From positions 1-13,148 of the forward strand of contig PXDP01000206.1 of the NCBI GenBank assembly GCA_003565035.1: a stretch of DNA of 13,148 bases, read 5' to 3'. Source of the stretch: PVC group bacterium (lineage in GTDB: Bacteria > Verrucomicrobiota > Kiritimatiellia > SS1-B-03-39 > UBA6053). Under the pieces are notes generated by a model, which had not been told where the DNA came from, did not search any database, and saw nothing but the letters and a program-made list of their open reading frames with translations. This document shows, one piece after another, positions 7,462 through 13,148 of this stretch (positions are counted from its first letter, which is position 1; each line of letters opens with the position of its first letter). The position numbers and the translations under genes are program-made.

Positions 7462-7536
7462 TTGCTATATTGACAGGTATTTTAAAGAACAAATTTGCTA
7501 TATTGACAGGTATTTTAAAGAACAAATTTGCAATAT
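7462..7536. repeat. Perfect 33-bp AT-rich tandem duplication with partial third copy
   Basis: The unit beginning TTGCTATATTGACAGG occupies 7462-7494 and is repeated without change at 7495-7527. A third start (TTGCAATAT, 8 of 9 bases) follows at 7528-7536. Each unit has about 24% GC against about 57% around it. Each full unit contains TATATT overlapping a perfect TTGACA -35 hexamer (7470-7475 and 7503-7508), but no matching -10 at 16-18 nt. Thirty-three bases is close to three helical turns, so the copies lie on nearly the same DNA face, as expected of paired operator sites. The region separates the divergent dehydrogenase and phosphodiesterase genes. Confidence 0.93.
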
Positions 7537-7584
7537 CAGCAATTGGTCTGAGAGTGATTGCCACTTTATTACGACAGGGAGTTC

Positions 7585-8088
7585 ATGATGATCATCGGCA
7601 TTCTTTCAGACACACACGGCAATATCACCCGCACCGAAGCCGCATTAAGTGCTTTGCAGTCCGTGCCGGTGGAGCAGATCATTCATTGCGGGGATCTTGG
7701 CAGCGAAGAAATTGTGACCCTTCTCTTCGAACAGCAGGAGAACGGGATACCGGTCACAGCCGTCGTGGGCAATGTGGATGAATGGAATCCCGACATCATC
7801 CTCTATGCCAAAAAGCTGGGTCTCCCCCTGTCCCGTACGGCAACGCTGCAACTCGACGGCATCACTGCGGCGGTGTGCCACGGGCATCATGCGCAGAGCA
7901 TGGAGGCACTGCTCAACACGCCCGGGGTCCGCATAGTGTTCACGGGTCATACCCACATTCCGCGGGACGAACAGATCGGCGCCACCCGGATCCTCAATCC
8001 CGGCGCCCTCCACCGCGCGGAGGTCCCGGGGTACGCATTGTTTGACACCACATCCCAAACCTGGACCCGCACCCCGCTGCGGCTCTGA
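7585..8088 (+). CDS. YfcE/MJ0936-family metallophosphoesterase
   Basis: The 167-residue product is a compact calcineurin-like phosphodiesterase. All expected metal ligands are present: D9 and H11 in SDTHGN, D37 in HCGDLG, N63 in VVGNVDEW, H99 in CHGHH, and H122/H124 in FTGHTHIP, followed by LNPGA. Characterised members hydrolyse phosphodiester model substrates; the biological substrate is generally unknown. AGGGAG lies just upstream at 7577-7582, giving 3 nt spacing to ATG 7585 and 6 nt to ATG 7588, so the second ATG may be the true start; the TTG at 7558 is unlikely. The gene ends only 4 nt from the convergent 3D-domain gene. Confidence 0.93.
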   Translation: MMIIGILSDTHGNITRTEAALSALQSVPVEQIIHCGDLGSEEIVTLLFEQQENGIPVTAVVGNVDEWNPDIILYAKKLGLPLSRTATLQLDGITAAVCHGHHAQSMEALLNTPGVRIVFTGHTHIPRDEQIGATRILNPGALHRAEVPGYALFDTTSQTWTRTPLRL

Positions 8089-8092
8089 ACGC

Positions 8093-8557
8093 TTACCGGG
8101 GCAACCAGACCTGAACCGTTTTCTGCTGACGCCCCCATTCCAGGGCCTGACGGTGTGACCGGAAAAACAAATCCAGCTTGTTGCCTTTGATGGCCCCGCC
8201 CCGGTCCTCCACCCGCCCCCAGCCGTACCCCTCCACGTAAACAATCGTTCCAAAGGGCAGCACCGTCGTATCCGCTGCGACCGTTCCGGGCCTTGCCTGC
8301 GTTCCGGAGGCCGTCTGTCCCACAATTTTCCGCTGGCCTTTCTGCGGGCCGGAGGCGAAAACCGGCGGACCCAGTCCGAACCAACTGCGCTTCCATCCGC
8401 AACAAATCCCGCAGGGACAATATCCGGTGACTTCCATCTGCATCACACGGTCCGGACGCCCGCGGGGGCGCTGAAAATGACGGGTTGCACATCCCGGCCC
8501 GACAGAAAGCAGGCCGAACAGCAGGAAAACGTTTAGGGAAAGCAGGCGAATCTTCAC
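8093..8557 (-). CDS. 3D-domain lipoprotein, probable cell-wall-acting protein
   Basis: The 154-residue product starts with a GTG. Residues 1-22 form a signal peptide (basic start, then a Leu/Phe-rich core), with Cys23 in VGPGC a plausible lipidation site, although Pro at -2 is unusual. The mature part is a 3D domain, named for three conserved aspartates: GTVAAD, then PFGTIVYVEGYG, then VEDRGGAIKGNKLDLFF. This is the double-psi barrel core shared with MltA-type lytic transglycosylases and the Sps/YabE proteins, so it may act on peptidoglycan. A cysteine-rich stretch, TGYCPCGICCGW, precedes it, as in other 3D proteins of PVC bacteria. No Shine-Dalgarno is visible. It is the last gene of the minus-strand group, 94 nt after the ligase gene. 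Substrate unproven. Confidence 0.87.
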   Translation of the reverse strand: MKIRLLSLNVFLLFGLLSVGPGCATRHFQRPRGRPDRVMQMEVTGYCPCGICCGWKRSWFGLGPPVFASGPQKGQRKIVGQTASGTQARPGTVAADTTVLPFGTIVYVEGYGWGRVEDRGGAIKGNKLDLFFRSHRQALEWGRQQKTVQVWLPR

Positions 8558-8651
8558 AGAAAAATACTACACGCCGAAGTCATTCCTGCAATCAAAACCG
8601 TCATCAGAGTCCCCGGGACCGGCACCAAGCCCCCGGTGTTCCCACAGGGGA

Positions 8652-9578
8652 TCAGGCGGGCCAGACCCAACCCGCAGCGGTCAGCGCCCGCAGAAGGACC
8701 TCCGCCTGTACGCCGGTCTTTTCCGAGAGCGCGGGGACGAAACCGGCATTGAACCACGGGCGCTCCGTCCATTCCAGCGCATTCTCACGCCATCGGATTT
8801 TTTCAACCCGTCCGTGCCGGATCTCCAGCAACAGTGGGGTGTTTTTGACGTCAACCCTGACTTCAAACCGCGGAGTCTGCCCCCAAATCCAGTCCACCGA
8901 CTGAAGGCGGCGGGCTCTGTCGCGGAGCGCCTCCCCCCCCGGCTGCCCGGGCACACGAGGCCCGAAATCCTCTTCCGCCCGTTTAACAAACACCTCAATC
9001 ACATCCTCCAGCGCATGCCCCGACAGGGACTCCGACAGATTCCGCACCCTCGCCGGCAGACTGCTCACCGCATGCGTTTTCAGCCGAATCCGCGGTGCGG
9101 ACAAAGCCGCCCGCATCATGGGAAGATCCGCGTCCCAGAGAAGCGTCCCGTGATGCAACACCCGCTCCTTCCGATAACAGTATGCCGCACCCGATATTTT
9201 ATACCCGTCCACCAGCATTCCGCCCGTCGGTGCGGTTTCCGCCTGAACGCCAAGGAGCCGGAGAGCATCCCGCAAAATACCATGCAGCCGGTCCGGACGA
9301 TAGGTTTTGCGGTCAACCACCCAGGAAAAATTCACATTGCCGGGATCGTGATAAACCGTGCCGCCTCCGGAAACACGCCTTGCCAGCAACAGCTCTTTTT
9401 GCCGAATCACCTCCAGATTACATTCTTTCCATGGATTCTGGTTTTTTCCCATCACCACCGCCCCGGGTCCCCGCCAGATCATCAAGGCCGGCACATCGGG
9501 TCCGCCCCCGTCCAGGAAAAGTTCCTCCGCCGCCAGGCATTCAAACAGACCCCGGGAAGCGAGATCAATCAGCTGCAT
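8652..9578 (-). CDS. lplA: Lipoate-protein ligase A-type enzyme
   Basis: The 308-residue product has the biotin/lipoate ligase (BPL_LplA) catalytic fold. The lipoate-binding motif is RRVSGGGTVYHDPGN (67-81), and the catalytic lysine is K127 in VDGYKISGAAYCYRKERVLHHGTLL (shown by its key parts VDGYKISG and HHGTLL). The last 70 or so residues fit the accessory C-terminal domain of bacterial LplA. The enzyme activates lipoate with ATP and attaches it to lysines of E2 and GcvH proteins. A lipM/octanoyltransferase-like role cannot be excluded, since no lipA or lipB is visible nearby. Its first 14 nt overlap the end of the Nudix gene, so it is part of the same transcript. Confidence 0.91.
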   Translation of the reverse strand: MQLIDLASRGLFECLAAEELFLDGGGPDVPALMIWRGPGAVVMGKNQNPWKECNLEVIRQKELLLARRVSGGGTVYHDPGNVNFSWVVDRKTYRPDRLHGILRDALRLLGVQAETAPTGGMLVDGYKISGAAYCYRKERVLHHGTLLWDADLPMMRAALSAPRIRLKTHAVSSLPARVRNLSESLSGHALEDVIEVFVKRAEEDFGPRVPGQPGGEALRDRARRLQSVDWIWGQTPRFEVRVDVKNTPLLLEIRHGRVEKIRWRENALEWTERPWFNAGFVPALSEKTGVQAEVLLRALTAAGWVWPA

Positions 9579-10086
9579 GATCCGCCGGTCGTAGGAGAGG
9601 GCTCACCCGCGGCCATTCCGATTCAAAATTCGGAGTAAACACCCCGGTCTCCAGAGACGACTCAATTCGGGACACCGGCCAGAAGGCCCCCTCGTCAATC
9701 TCTTCCGGATGCAATGCAAACGGCCCCTCGTGGCGCAGCCAATAACTCTGAATGCGCTCGGACTCCACATCCGTCCGCCAAAGGTAACTGTATAGATACA
9801 TGGGCTCGGCCCCTGCAATGCCGAGTTCCTCCCGCAATTCCCGGCGGGCCGCCTGGTCCGGAGTTTCCCCAGCATCCACGTGACCTCCCACCGAGGTATC
9901 CCATTTCCCCGGCTGAATATCTTTCACCTTGGAGCGCTTCTGCAAAAAAACCTCTCCGGCGGCATTGACCACAAAAACATGCACCGCCTGATGCAGCAAC
10001 GCCGGATTCCCATGACATTCGGACCGCCGGGCTTTCCCAATGCAGCCGCCGGACTCATCCACCAGATCAAACCATTCCTCGCCCAC
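9565..10086 (-). CDS. Nudix hydrolase (YfcD/isopentenyl-diphosphate-isomerase-like group)
   Basis: The 173-residue product contains a complete Nudix box at residues 68-90, GHVDAGE...RELREELGI, with every Glu/Arg of the consensus GX5EX7REUXEEXGU present. The preceding KWDTSVGGHVDAGE and the HQAVHVFVVN strand resemble the YfcD and IPP-isomerase-like branch. It probably hydrolyses a nucleoside-diphosphate-linked or other pyrophosphate compound, substrate unknown. The start is GTG, immediately after the TGA of the zinc-ribbon gene (TGAGTG). A strong GGAGGG seven bases upstream lies inside that gene, indicating translational coupling. It overlaps lplA by 14 nt. Confidence 0.92.
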   Translation of the reverse strand: MGEEWFDLVDESGGCIGKARRSECHGNPALLHQAVHVFVVNAAGEVFLQKRSKVKDIQPGKWDTSVGGHVDAGETPDQAARRELREELGIAGAEPMYLYSYLWRTDVESERIQSYWLRHEGPFALHPEEIDEGAFWPVSRIESSLETGVFTPNFESEWPRVSPLLRPADHAAD

Positions 10087-10512
10087 TCACCGGCCCTCCG
10101 ACAGCGGCGGCGGGATCTGAATCTCATGCCCGCAGGCAATACAGGTATGCATTTTATTGGCCCAGGCGACAGGGACCTGCAATTTCTGACCGCAGCGGCA
10201 GCAGAAAAATTTAAACGTCGGAGCCCCGAGCACTTCCCGGGCCGGAGCCCCCGTCCCGGCACCTGAGGGCATCGACTGCTTCAGTTTTTGAGACTCAGCC
10301 AAATAGGCGTCAAAAAAATGACTCGTCTGCAAGCCCTGGGGCAGGATGCTGTTAGGGTTTCGTTGTGACTCCACCGCTTCAACGACCGACTGCGAAATAA
10401 ACGCATCATCCGGAACAGAAATTTCACCGGAGTCCTCATGCACCGAGTTCAGAGACTTCGGTGCTAGTACAATCCGTTTTTTCTTTTTAATGTGCAAGGT
10501 TTTCGTTGCCAT
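10087..10512 (-). CDS. Uncharacterised protein with basic N-terminus and C-terminal zinc ribbon
   Basis: I do not recognise this 141-residue protein beyond its C-terminal domain. The start is strongly basic (HIKKKKR at 7-13). Residues 20-60 are acidic or polar and likely flexible. A short amphipathic segment (FFDAYLAESQKLKQ, 66-79) follows. The last 40 residues form a zinc ribbon with C104-x2-C107 and C124-x2-C127 (CCRCGQKL and HTCIACGHEIQIP). Ribbons of this CxxCGQ.L...P...C..C type are frequent in Verrucomicrobia/Lentisphaerae proteins. No signal peptide or membrane helix is seen, so it is probably cytoplasmic, possibly binding nucleic acid or a protein partner. It heads the Nudix-lplA-3D operon and has a good Shine-Dalgarno (AGGAG, 9 nt upstream). 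Confidence 0.82.
   Translation of the reverse strand: MATKTLHIKKKKRIVLAPKSLNSVHEDSGEISVPDDAFISQSVVEAVESQRNPNSILPQGLQTSHFFDAYLAESQKLKQSMPSGAGTGAPAREVLGAPTFKFFCCRCGQKLQVPVAWANKMHTCIACGHEIQIPPPLSEGR
10094..10099 (-). promoter_or_regulatory. Ribosome binding site deciding the GTG start of the Nudix gene
   Basis: The minus strand reads GGAGGG here, seven bases before the GTG at 10086. It lies within the last codons of the zinc-ribbon gene, which supports the GTG start and translational coupling of the two genes. Confidence 0.7.
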
Positions 10513-10521
10513 AATTTGCTT

Positions 10522-10526
10522 CTCCT
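10522..10526 (-). promoter_or_regulatory. Ribosome binding site of the zinc-ribbon gene
   Basis: AGGAG on the minus strand, nine bases before the ATG at 10512. It fixes the start of the first gene of this operon. Confidence 0.65.
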
Positions 10527-10572
10527 CGTAAGTAGCGTCTCCTTAACACAATCCCCTGAAGAGAACAAGCTT

Positions 10573-11424
10573 ATGAATATATCCTCCCGCATTCCTCCGA
10601 AAATCGCCATTCACTCTTTTACCAATAAGCCCTGGAATCTTGCCGAGTGCCTGGACCGCTATCAAAAAGCGGGCGTCCCCGGCATATCGGTCTGGCGAAA
10701 CCTGATAGACCCGGCGGAAGGCGGGGTCGGCCTCGAGGAGGCGGCCAAACGCATACACGACAGCGGTCTGAGCGTTCCCGCACTGGTCCGGGGCGGATTT
10801 TTCCCGGGCACAACTGCGGAGGCTCGTCAAAACGCGATCGATCTCAACCGCCAGTACCTGGACGAGGCCCGTGCCATCGGTGCCGAGATGGTGGTTCTCG
10901 TGGTGGGCGCAGTGCCCGGTCAGGCTCTGGCGGAATCCCGCAAGCAGGTGTGCGACGGTATTGCCGCCCTTCTGCCACATGCCGATGCCACAGGGGTCAA
11001 ACTCGCGATTGAACCGCTTCACCCCATGTATGCCGCCGACAAAAGCTGTGTCAACCGCATGGCCGAAGCCCGCGAAATCTGCGAGGCCCTCGGGCATGCC
11101 AAAGTCGGTATCGCCGCCGATGTGTATCATATCTGGTGGGATCCGGATGTGGAGGCCGAACTCCGTCTTTCCGCCAAACAAAACACCCTGTTTGGCTTCC
11201 ACATTTGCGACTGGCGCGTTCAGACACGCCACCTGCTCACCGACCGGGGACTGATGGGTGACGGCTGTATCGATGTTTCCGGCTTCCGCCGCCTGGTCAA
11301 CGAGATTGGCTTTGAGGGCTTTCATGAGATTGAAGTCTTCAGTGAGGACTATTGGGCCCGGGATCAGGATGAATACCTGGCCCTGATCCTGGAACGTGAA
11401 GAAGCCTGCCGGCCCGCAAACTGA
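10573..11424 (+). CDS. Sugar phosphate isomerase/epimerase-like TIM-barrel protein
   Basis: The 283-residue product belongs to the AP-endonuclease-family-2 TIM barrel group (xylose isomerase-like). Candidate metal ligands are visible at strand ends: E147 in LAIEPLHP, D183 in AADVYHIWWDP, H210 in FGFHICDW and the Glu pair 252/254 in HEIEVFS. A GDG-type loop appears as GLMGDGCIDV (227-236). Members are sugar or polyol isomerases, epimerases or related lyases; the substrate is not evident. The frame is open to an ATG at 10492, but that would overlap the divergent zinc-ribbon gene, and the domain starts after ATG 10573, which I chose. It stands alone between a divergent operon and rpsP. The Shine-Dalgarno is weak (GAAGAG). 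Confidence 0.9.
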   Translation: MNISSRIPPKIAIHSFTNKPWNLAECLDRYQKAGVPGISVWRNLIDPAEGGVGLEEAAKRIHDSGLSVPALVRGGFFPGTTAEARQNAIDLNRQYLDEARAIGAEMVVLVVGAVPGQALAESRKQVCDGIAALLPHADATGVKLAIEPLHPMYAADKSCVNRMAEAREICEALGHAKVGIAADVYHIWWDPDVEAELRLSAKQNTLFGFHICDWRVQTRHLLTDRGLMGDGCIDVSGFRRLVNEIGFEGFHEIEVFSEDYWARDQDEYLALILEREEACRPAN

Positions 11425-11442
11425 AATTTTCCCAAAAAAGGT

Positions 11443-11470
11443 TTGCCTGCGTGGGCAATTCCGATATAGG
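11443..11470 (+). promoter_or_regulatory. Possible sigma70-type promoter upstream of rpsP
   Basis: TTGCCT (11443-11448) and TATAGG (11465-11470), spaced 16 nt, each match four of six consensus bases. The position, about 50 nt before rpsP in a 98-nt intergenic gap, is right. The match is modest, so this is only a candidate. Confidence 0.3.
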
Positions 11471-11522
11471 TTTCGCTCTTTTCATCAATTTCAGCCTTTT
11501 TTAACTCTGTTTAGGAATAACA

Positions 11523-11849
11523 ATGTCAGTACGAATTCGCTTAAAACGCATGGGGAACCGGAACAATCCTTTCTACCGCATCGTGGCCATCAACTCCTCC
11601 AACCCGCATGATGGCAAAGCCATTGAATATTTGGGCACTTACGATCCCAAATCCAGCAGCGGCCGCGTGGTCCTCAAGCATGACCGCTACCAGTACTGGC
11701 TGAGTGTTGGCGCCATCCCTTCCGACACAGTGAAGTCCATTGTTCCCCGCGCCATTGAGCACGCCTCCACCCTGCCCAAGTCCGAAGAACCGGCCGAAAC
11801 GCCTGCCGAAGCGGTTGCCGAAGAGCCGGCGGCTGCGGCAGCGGAGTAA
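11523..11849 (+). CDS. rpsP: 30S ribosomal protein bS16 with Ala/Glu-rich tail
   Basis: The start, SVRIRLKRMGNRNNPFYRIV, is the strongly conserved beginning of bS16, followed by IEYLGTYDP and the DRYQYWLSVGAIPSDTV region. Length is 108 residues, against about 80-90 for the core. The extra C-terminal stretch (from about 82) is made of Glu, Pro, Ala and Thr and ends in an alanine run; such low-complexity tails on bS16 occur in several phyla. AGGA lies six bases before the ATG. It is the first gene of the rpsP-khpA-trmD cluster, with khpA following after 9 nt. Confidence 0.97.
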   Translation: MSVRIRLKRMGNRNNPFYRIVAINSSNPHDGKAIEYLGTYDPKSSSGRVVLKHDRYQYWLSVGAIPSDTVKSIVPRAIEHASTLPKSEEPAETPAEAVAEEPAAAAAE

Positions 11850-11858
11850 CCTCCCCTC

Positions 11859-12092
11859 ATGAAATCCGTGCTTCTGCACATCCTCAAAGCCTTGGTGGAT
11901 ACCCCCGAGGCTCTTGAAGTTTCAGAAATTCACGGCCACGAAACCATCTTTTTCGAACTGCGCTGCGATCCCGCTGATGTCGGGACACTCATCGGCAAAA
12001 ACGGAAAAACCATCAGCGCCATCCGGACCCTTCTCAATGCGCTCGCACATCGTGAAAACCGTCAGGTTGTTGTTGAAGTGATTGAACCCTGA
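11859..12092 (+). CDS. khpA: KH-domain RNA-binding protein KhpA
   Basis: The 77-residue product is a single KH domain. The GxxG loop is G46-K-N-G49 in LIGKNGKTISAIRTLLNALA, preceded by the Glu-rich first strands and followed by the VVVEVIEP strand. KhpA proteins bind RNA, often together with KhpB/Jag, and influence division and small-RNA networks in Firmicutes; in PVC bacteria the role is not established. Placement between rpsP and trmD is the normal location of this gene. It lies 9 nt after rpsP and 8 nt before trmD, indicating one transcript. Confidence 0.95.
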   Translation: MKSVLLHILKALVDTPEALEVSEIHGHETIFFELRCDPADVGTLIGKNGKTISAIRTLLNALAHRENRQVVVEVIEP

Positions 12093-12100
12093 CGCCGGCT

Positions 12101-12769
12101 ATGCTGCGGATTGATATTATCACCCTCTTCCCGGAAATGCTCTCAGGGTTCCTGGACCAGTCCATGATGAAACGCGCCTGCAACCGCGGGGCCGTAAACT
12201 TTCAGTTCATCAATCCCCGCGCGTTCACCACGGACGTGCACCACACTACCGATGACCGTCCCTTCGGGGGCGGACCGGGCATGGTCATGAAACCCGAACC
12301 GCTTTTTGCGGCGGTCGAATCCGTGAAAACCCCTGAAAGCCGGGTGATCTATCTGAGCCCCCAGGGAAACGTCTTCCGTCAAACCCATGCCGAACGCCTG
12401 GCCGGGGAAACCCACCTCGTTTTTCTCTGCGGTCACTACGAAGGTGTCGATGAACGCGTGATCGAGGCCCTGGTGGATGAAGAGATCAGCATTGGAGATT
12501 ATGTTCTCACCAATGGTGTCCTCGCCGCCGGGGTCGTCATTGATGCTACCGTCCGGCTGCTCCCCGGCGTACTGGGCGGCGAAGGCGCGGCAGAGCAGGA
12601 CAGCTTCAGCAGTGGAATACTCGATCATCCACACTATACCCGGCCGGAAACCTTCAGAGGACAGTCCGTTCCCCCGGTGCTGCTTTCAGGAAACCATGCC
12701 GCCATTGCCGCCTGGCGCAAAGAGCAGGCGCTGGAACGGACCCGTTTGCGCCGCCCGGATCTGCTTTAA
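12101..12769 (+). CDS. trmD: tRNA (guanine-37-N1)-methyltransferase
   Basis: TrmD methylates G37 of tRNAs with SAM, preventing +1 frameshifts. The 222-residue product has the SPOUT knot motifs: LSPQGNVF (85-92), CGHYEGVDERV (110-120), EISIGDYVLT (128-137), and VRLLPGVLG (151-159). The expected catalytic residues R152 and D167 (EQDSFSSG) are present, followed by DHPHYTRPETFRG. The usual TGGE after DYVL is TNGV here. It is shorter than typical TrmD (about 240-255), mostly at the C-terminus. It begins 8 nt after khpA where rimM normally stands between them. The last four bases overlap the convergent pseudopilin gene. Confidence 0.96.
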   Translation: MLRIDIITLFPEMLSGFLDQSMMKRACNRGAVNFQFINPRAFTTDVHHTTDDRPFGGGPGMVMKPEPLFAAVESVKTPESRVIYLSPQGNVFRQTHAERLAGETHLVFLCGHYEGVDERVIEALVDEEISIGDYVLTNGVLAAGVVIDATVRLLPGVLGGEGAAEQDSFSSGILDHPHYTRPETFRGQSVPPVLLSGNHAAIAAWRKEQALERTRLRRPDLL

Positions 12770-13041
12770 GGCGTGACCGGTTGTTCAGGAGGGATGGCAA
12801 TCACCCGGTTCGCGCCCTCCATTTCCGCGAACTGATGCCGAACGGCCTCCCGCCGTTCCTGCAGCCGCGTCGTTTCCGAACCCTGAATCTGCCCGATCGC
12901 CAGGCTGCCCTGAAAAATCCGCGCGAAGCCAACTGACAGAATTCCCAGAAGCAGCAGACAGACCAGAATTTCCAGCAAACTGAACCCGGCCTGCCGGTGA
13001 TTCCGGAACCGGTCAGTCCGCCGTGCTGAGGTCGGCATCAT
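12766..13041 (-). CDS. Minor type II secretion/type IV pseudopilin (GspH/I-like)
   Basis: From ATG 13041 (or 13038) the product is 91 residues. It has a basic leader and a prepilin peptidase site, QAG-FSLLEILVCLLLLGILS, with the Glu at +5 after cleavage and a hydrophobic helix behind it. This marks a prepilin-like protein exported and processed by PilD/GspO. The remainder is short and helical (RLQERREAVRHQFAEMEG). The order after a GspG-like gene suggests a minor pseudopilin, GspI or GspH, but the body is too short to say which. A longer frame goes up to 13143, but it runs over the GspG-like gene and lacks sense, so I chose the start nearest the leader. It overlaps GspG by 29 nt and trmD by 4 nt. 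Confidence 0.82.
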   Translation of the reverse strand: MMPTSARRTDRFRNHRQAGFSLLEILVCLLLLGILSVGFARIFQGSLAIGQIQGSETTRLQERREAVRHQFAEMEGANRVIAIPPEQPVTP

Positions 13042-13148
13042 GCCCGGTTCCGCCTTCCATCCCGTCGCGGCCATAACTGATGATCTCAAAGGCTTCTCCC
13101 GAACGGCCCGGGACAAGGTAAATAAACGGACGGTCCCAGCCATCCAGA
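13013..13148 (-). CDS. gspG: Type II secretion major pseudopilin (GspG-like), C-terminal fragment cut by the window end
   Basis: On the minus strand, codons run from the window end to a TGA at 13015-13013, giving 44 residues. They contain DGWDRPFIYLVPG and then EIISYGRDGMEGGTGHDADL. This matches the calcium-binding C-terminal region of GspG (pattern DxWGxPYxYxxPG ... SxGxDGxxGGxGxxxD). It is in a different frame from the next pseudopilin gene, whose start lies inside its last 29 nt, a typical translationally coupled layout. The N-terminus lies beyond the window. Confidence 0.85.
   Translation of the reverse strand, partial: LDGWDRPFIYLVPGRSGEAFEIISYGRDGMEGGTGHDADLSTAD

Noticed and set aside
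7470..7508. TTGACA in the 33-bp repeats as a complete sigma70 promoter
   Set aside because: No acceptable -10 lies 16-18 nt downstream; the next TATATT is 23 nt away. It remains a possible partial element only.
8554..8772. Minus-strand short frame ending in a VPVPGTL-like stretch resembling a PEP-CTERM sorting tail
   Set aside because: It overlaps the end of lplA in another frame, has no signal peptide and lacks the full PEP-CTERM helix and basic end.
10543..11325. 260-codon minus-strand frame opposite the sugar isomerase gene
   Set aside because: The plus-strand product has clear TIM-barrel metal motifs; the antisense frame has no recognisable domain and would overlap the divergent promoter region.
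11443..11458. TTGCC/GGCAA hairpin upstream of rpsP as a terminator of the isomerase gene
   Set aside because: Five-base stem with no following T-run.
12143..12634. Minus-strand open frame opposite trmD, plus similar ones opposite cobS (506-1081) and the AraC gene (5690-6214)
   Set aside because: All lie fully antisense to strongly conserved genes and show no family signature.

Overview
The window is chromosomal and gene-dense, with about 57% GC judged by eye. It carries 16 protein genes, two of them cut by the window edges. The gene set suggests a bacterium of the PVC group, most likely Kiritimatiellota, Lentisphaerota or another Verrucomicrobiota lineage. This is an inference from an AraC regulator fused to a LacI-type sensor, a basic protein capped by a PVC-style zinc ribbon, weak or absent Shine-Dalgarno sequences before several genes, type II secretion pseudopilins, and a bS22/COX24-type mini ribosomal protein. 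I see no phage, transposase, CRISPR array, tRNA or rRNA.

Layout. (1) 1-1758, plus strand: the 3' part of a GxxExxY-family protein, a striking 28-nt-arm inverted repeat built from 9-bp CACGAAA units, then cobS and an overlapping cobC-like phosphatase, which are the last steps of cobalamin nucleotide-loop assembly. (2) 1755-5110, minus strand: hisG (long form), a 29-codon bS22/AURKAIP1-like gene and a large TPR lipoprotein with an acidic repeat tail. (3) 5273-7450: an AraC/XylR-like regulator convergent with a D-2-hydroxyacid dehydrogenase, overlapping it by 27 nt. (4) 7451-7584: a short AT-rich divergent intergenic region with a perfect 33-bp tandem duplication. (5) 7585-8088: a YfcE-type phosphodiesterase. 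(6) 8093-10512, minus strand: a probable operon of zinc-ribbon protein, Nudix hydrolase, lipoate-protein ligase and 3D-domain lipoprotein. (7) 10573-11424: a sugar-phosphate isomerase/epimerase-like TIM barrel. (8) 11523-12769: rpsP-khpA-trmD, a ribosome and tRNA-modification cluster lacking the usual rimM. (9) 12766-13148, minus strand: two overlapping type II secretion/type IV pilin-like genes, the end of a GspG-like gene and a minor pseudopilin.

How the parts fit. Most of the window is housekeeping: cobalamin, histidine and lipoate metabolism, and translation. The least explained items are the GxxExxY gene with its palindrome in front of cobS, the 33-bp AT-rich duplication between two divergent genes, the tiny basic ribosomal-type gene, and the unknown zinc-ribbon protein heading the lipoate-ligase operon. 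All four convergent gene pairs meet within +4 to -27 nt, so no room is left for conventional terminators between them. I found no clearly new multi-gene system. The GxxExxY/palindrome unit is the best candidate for something undescribed.
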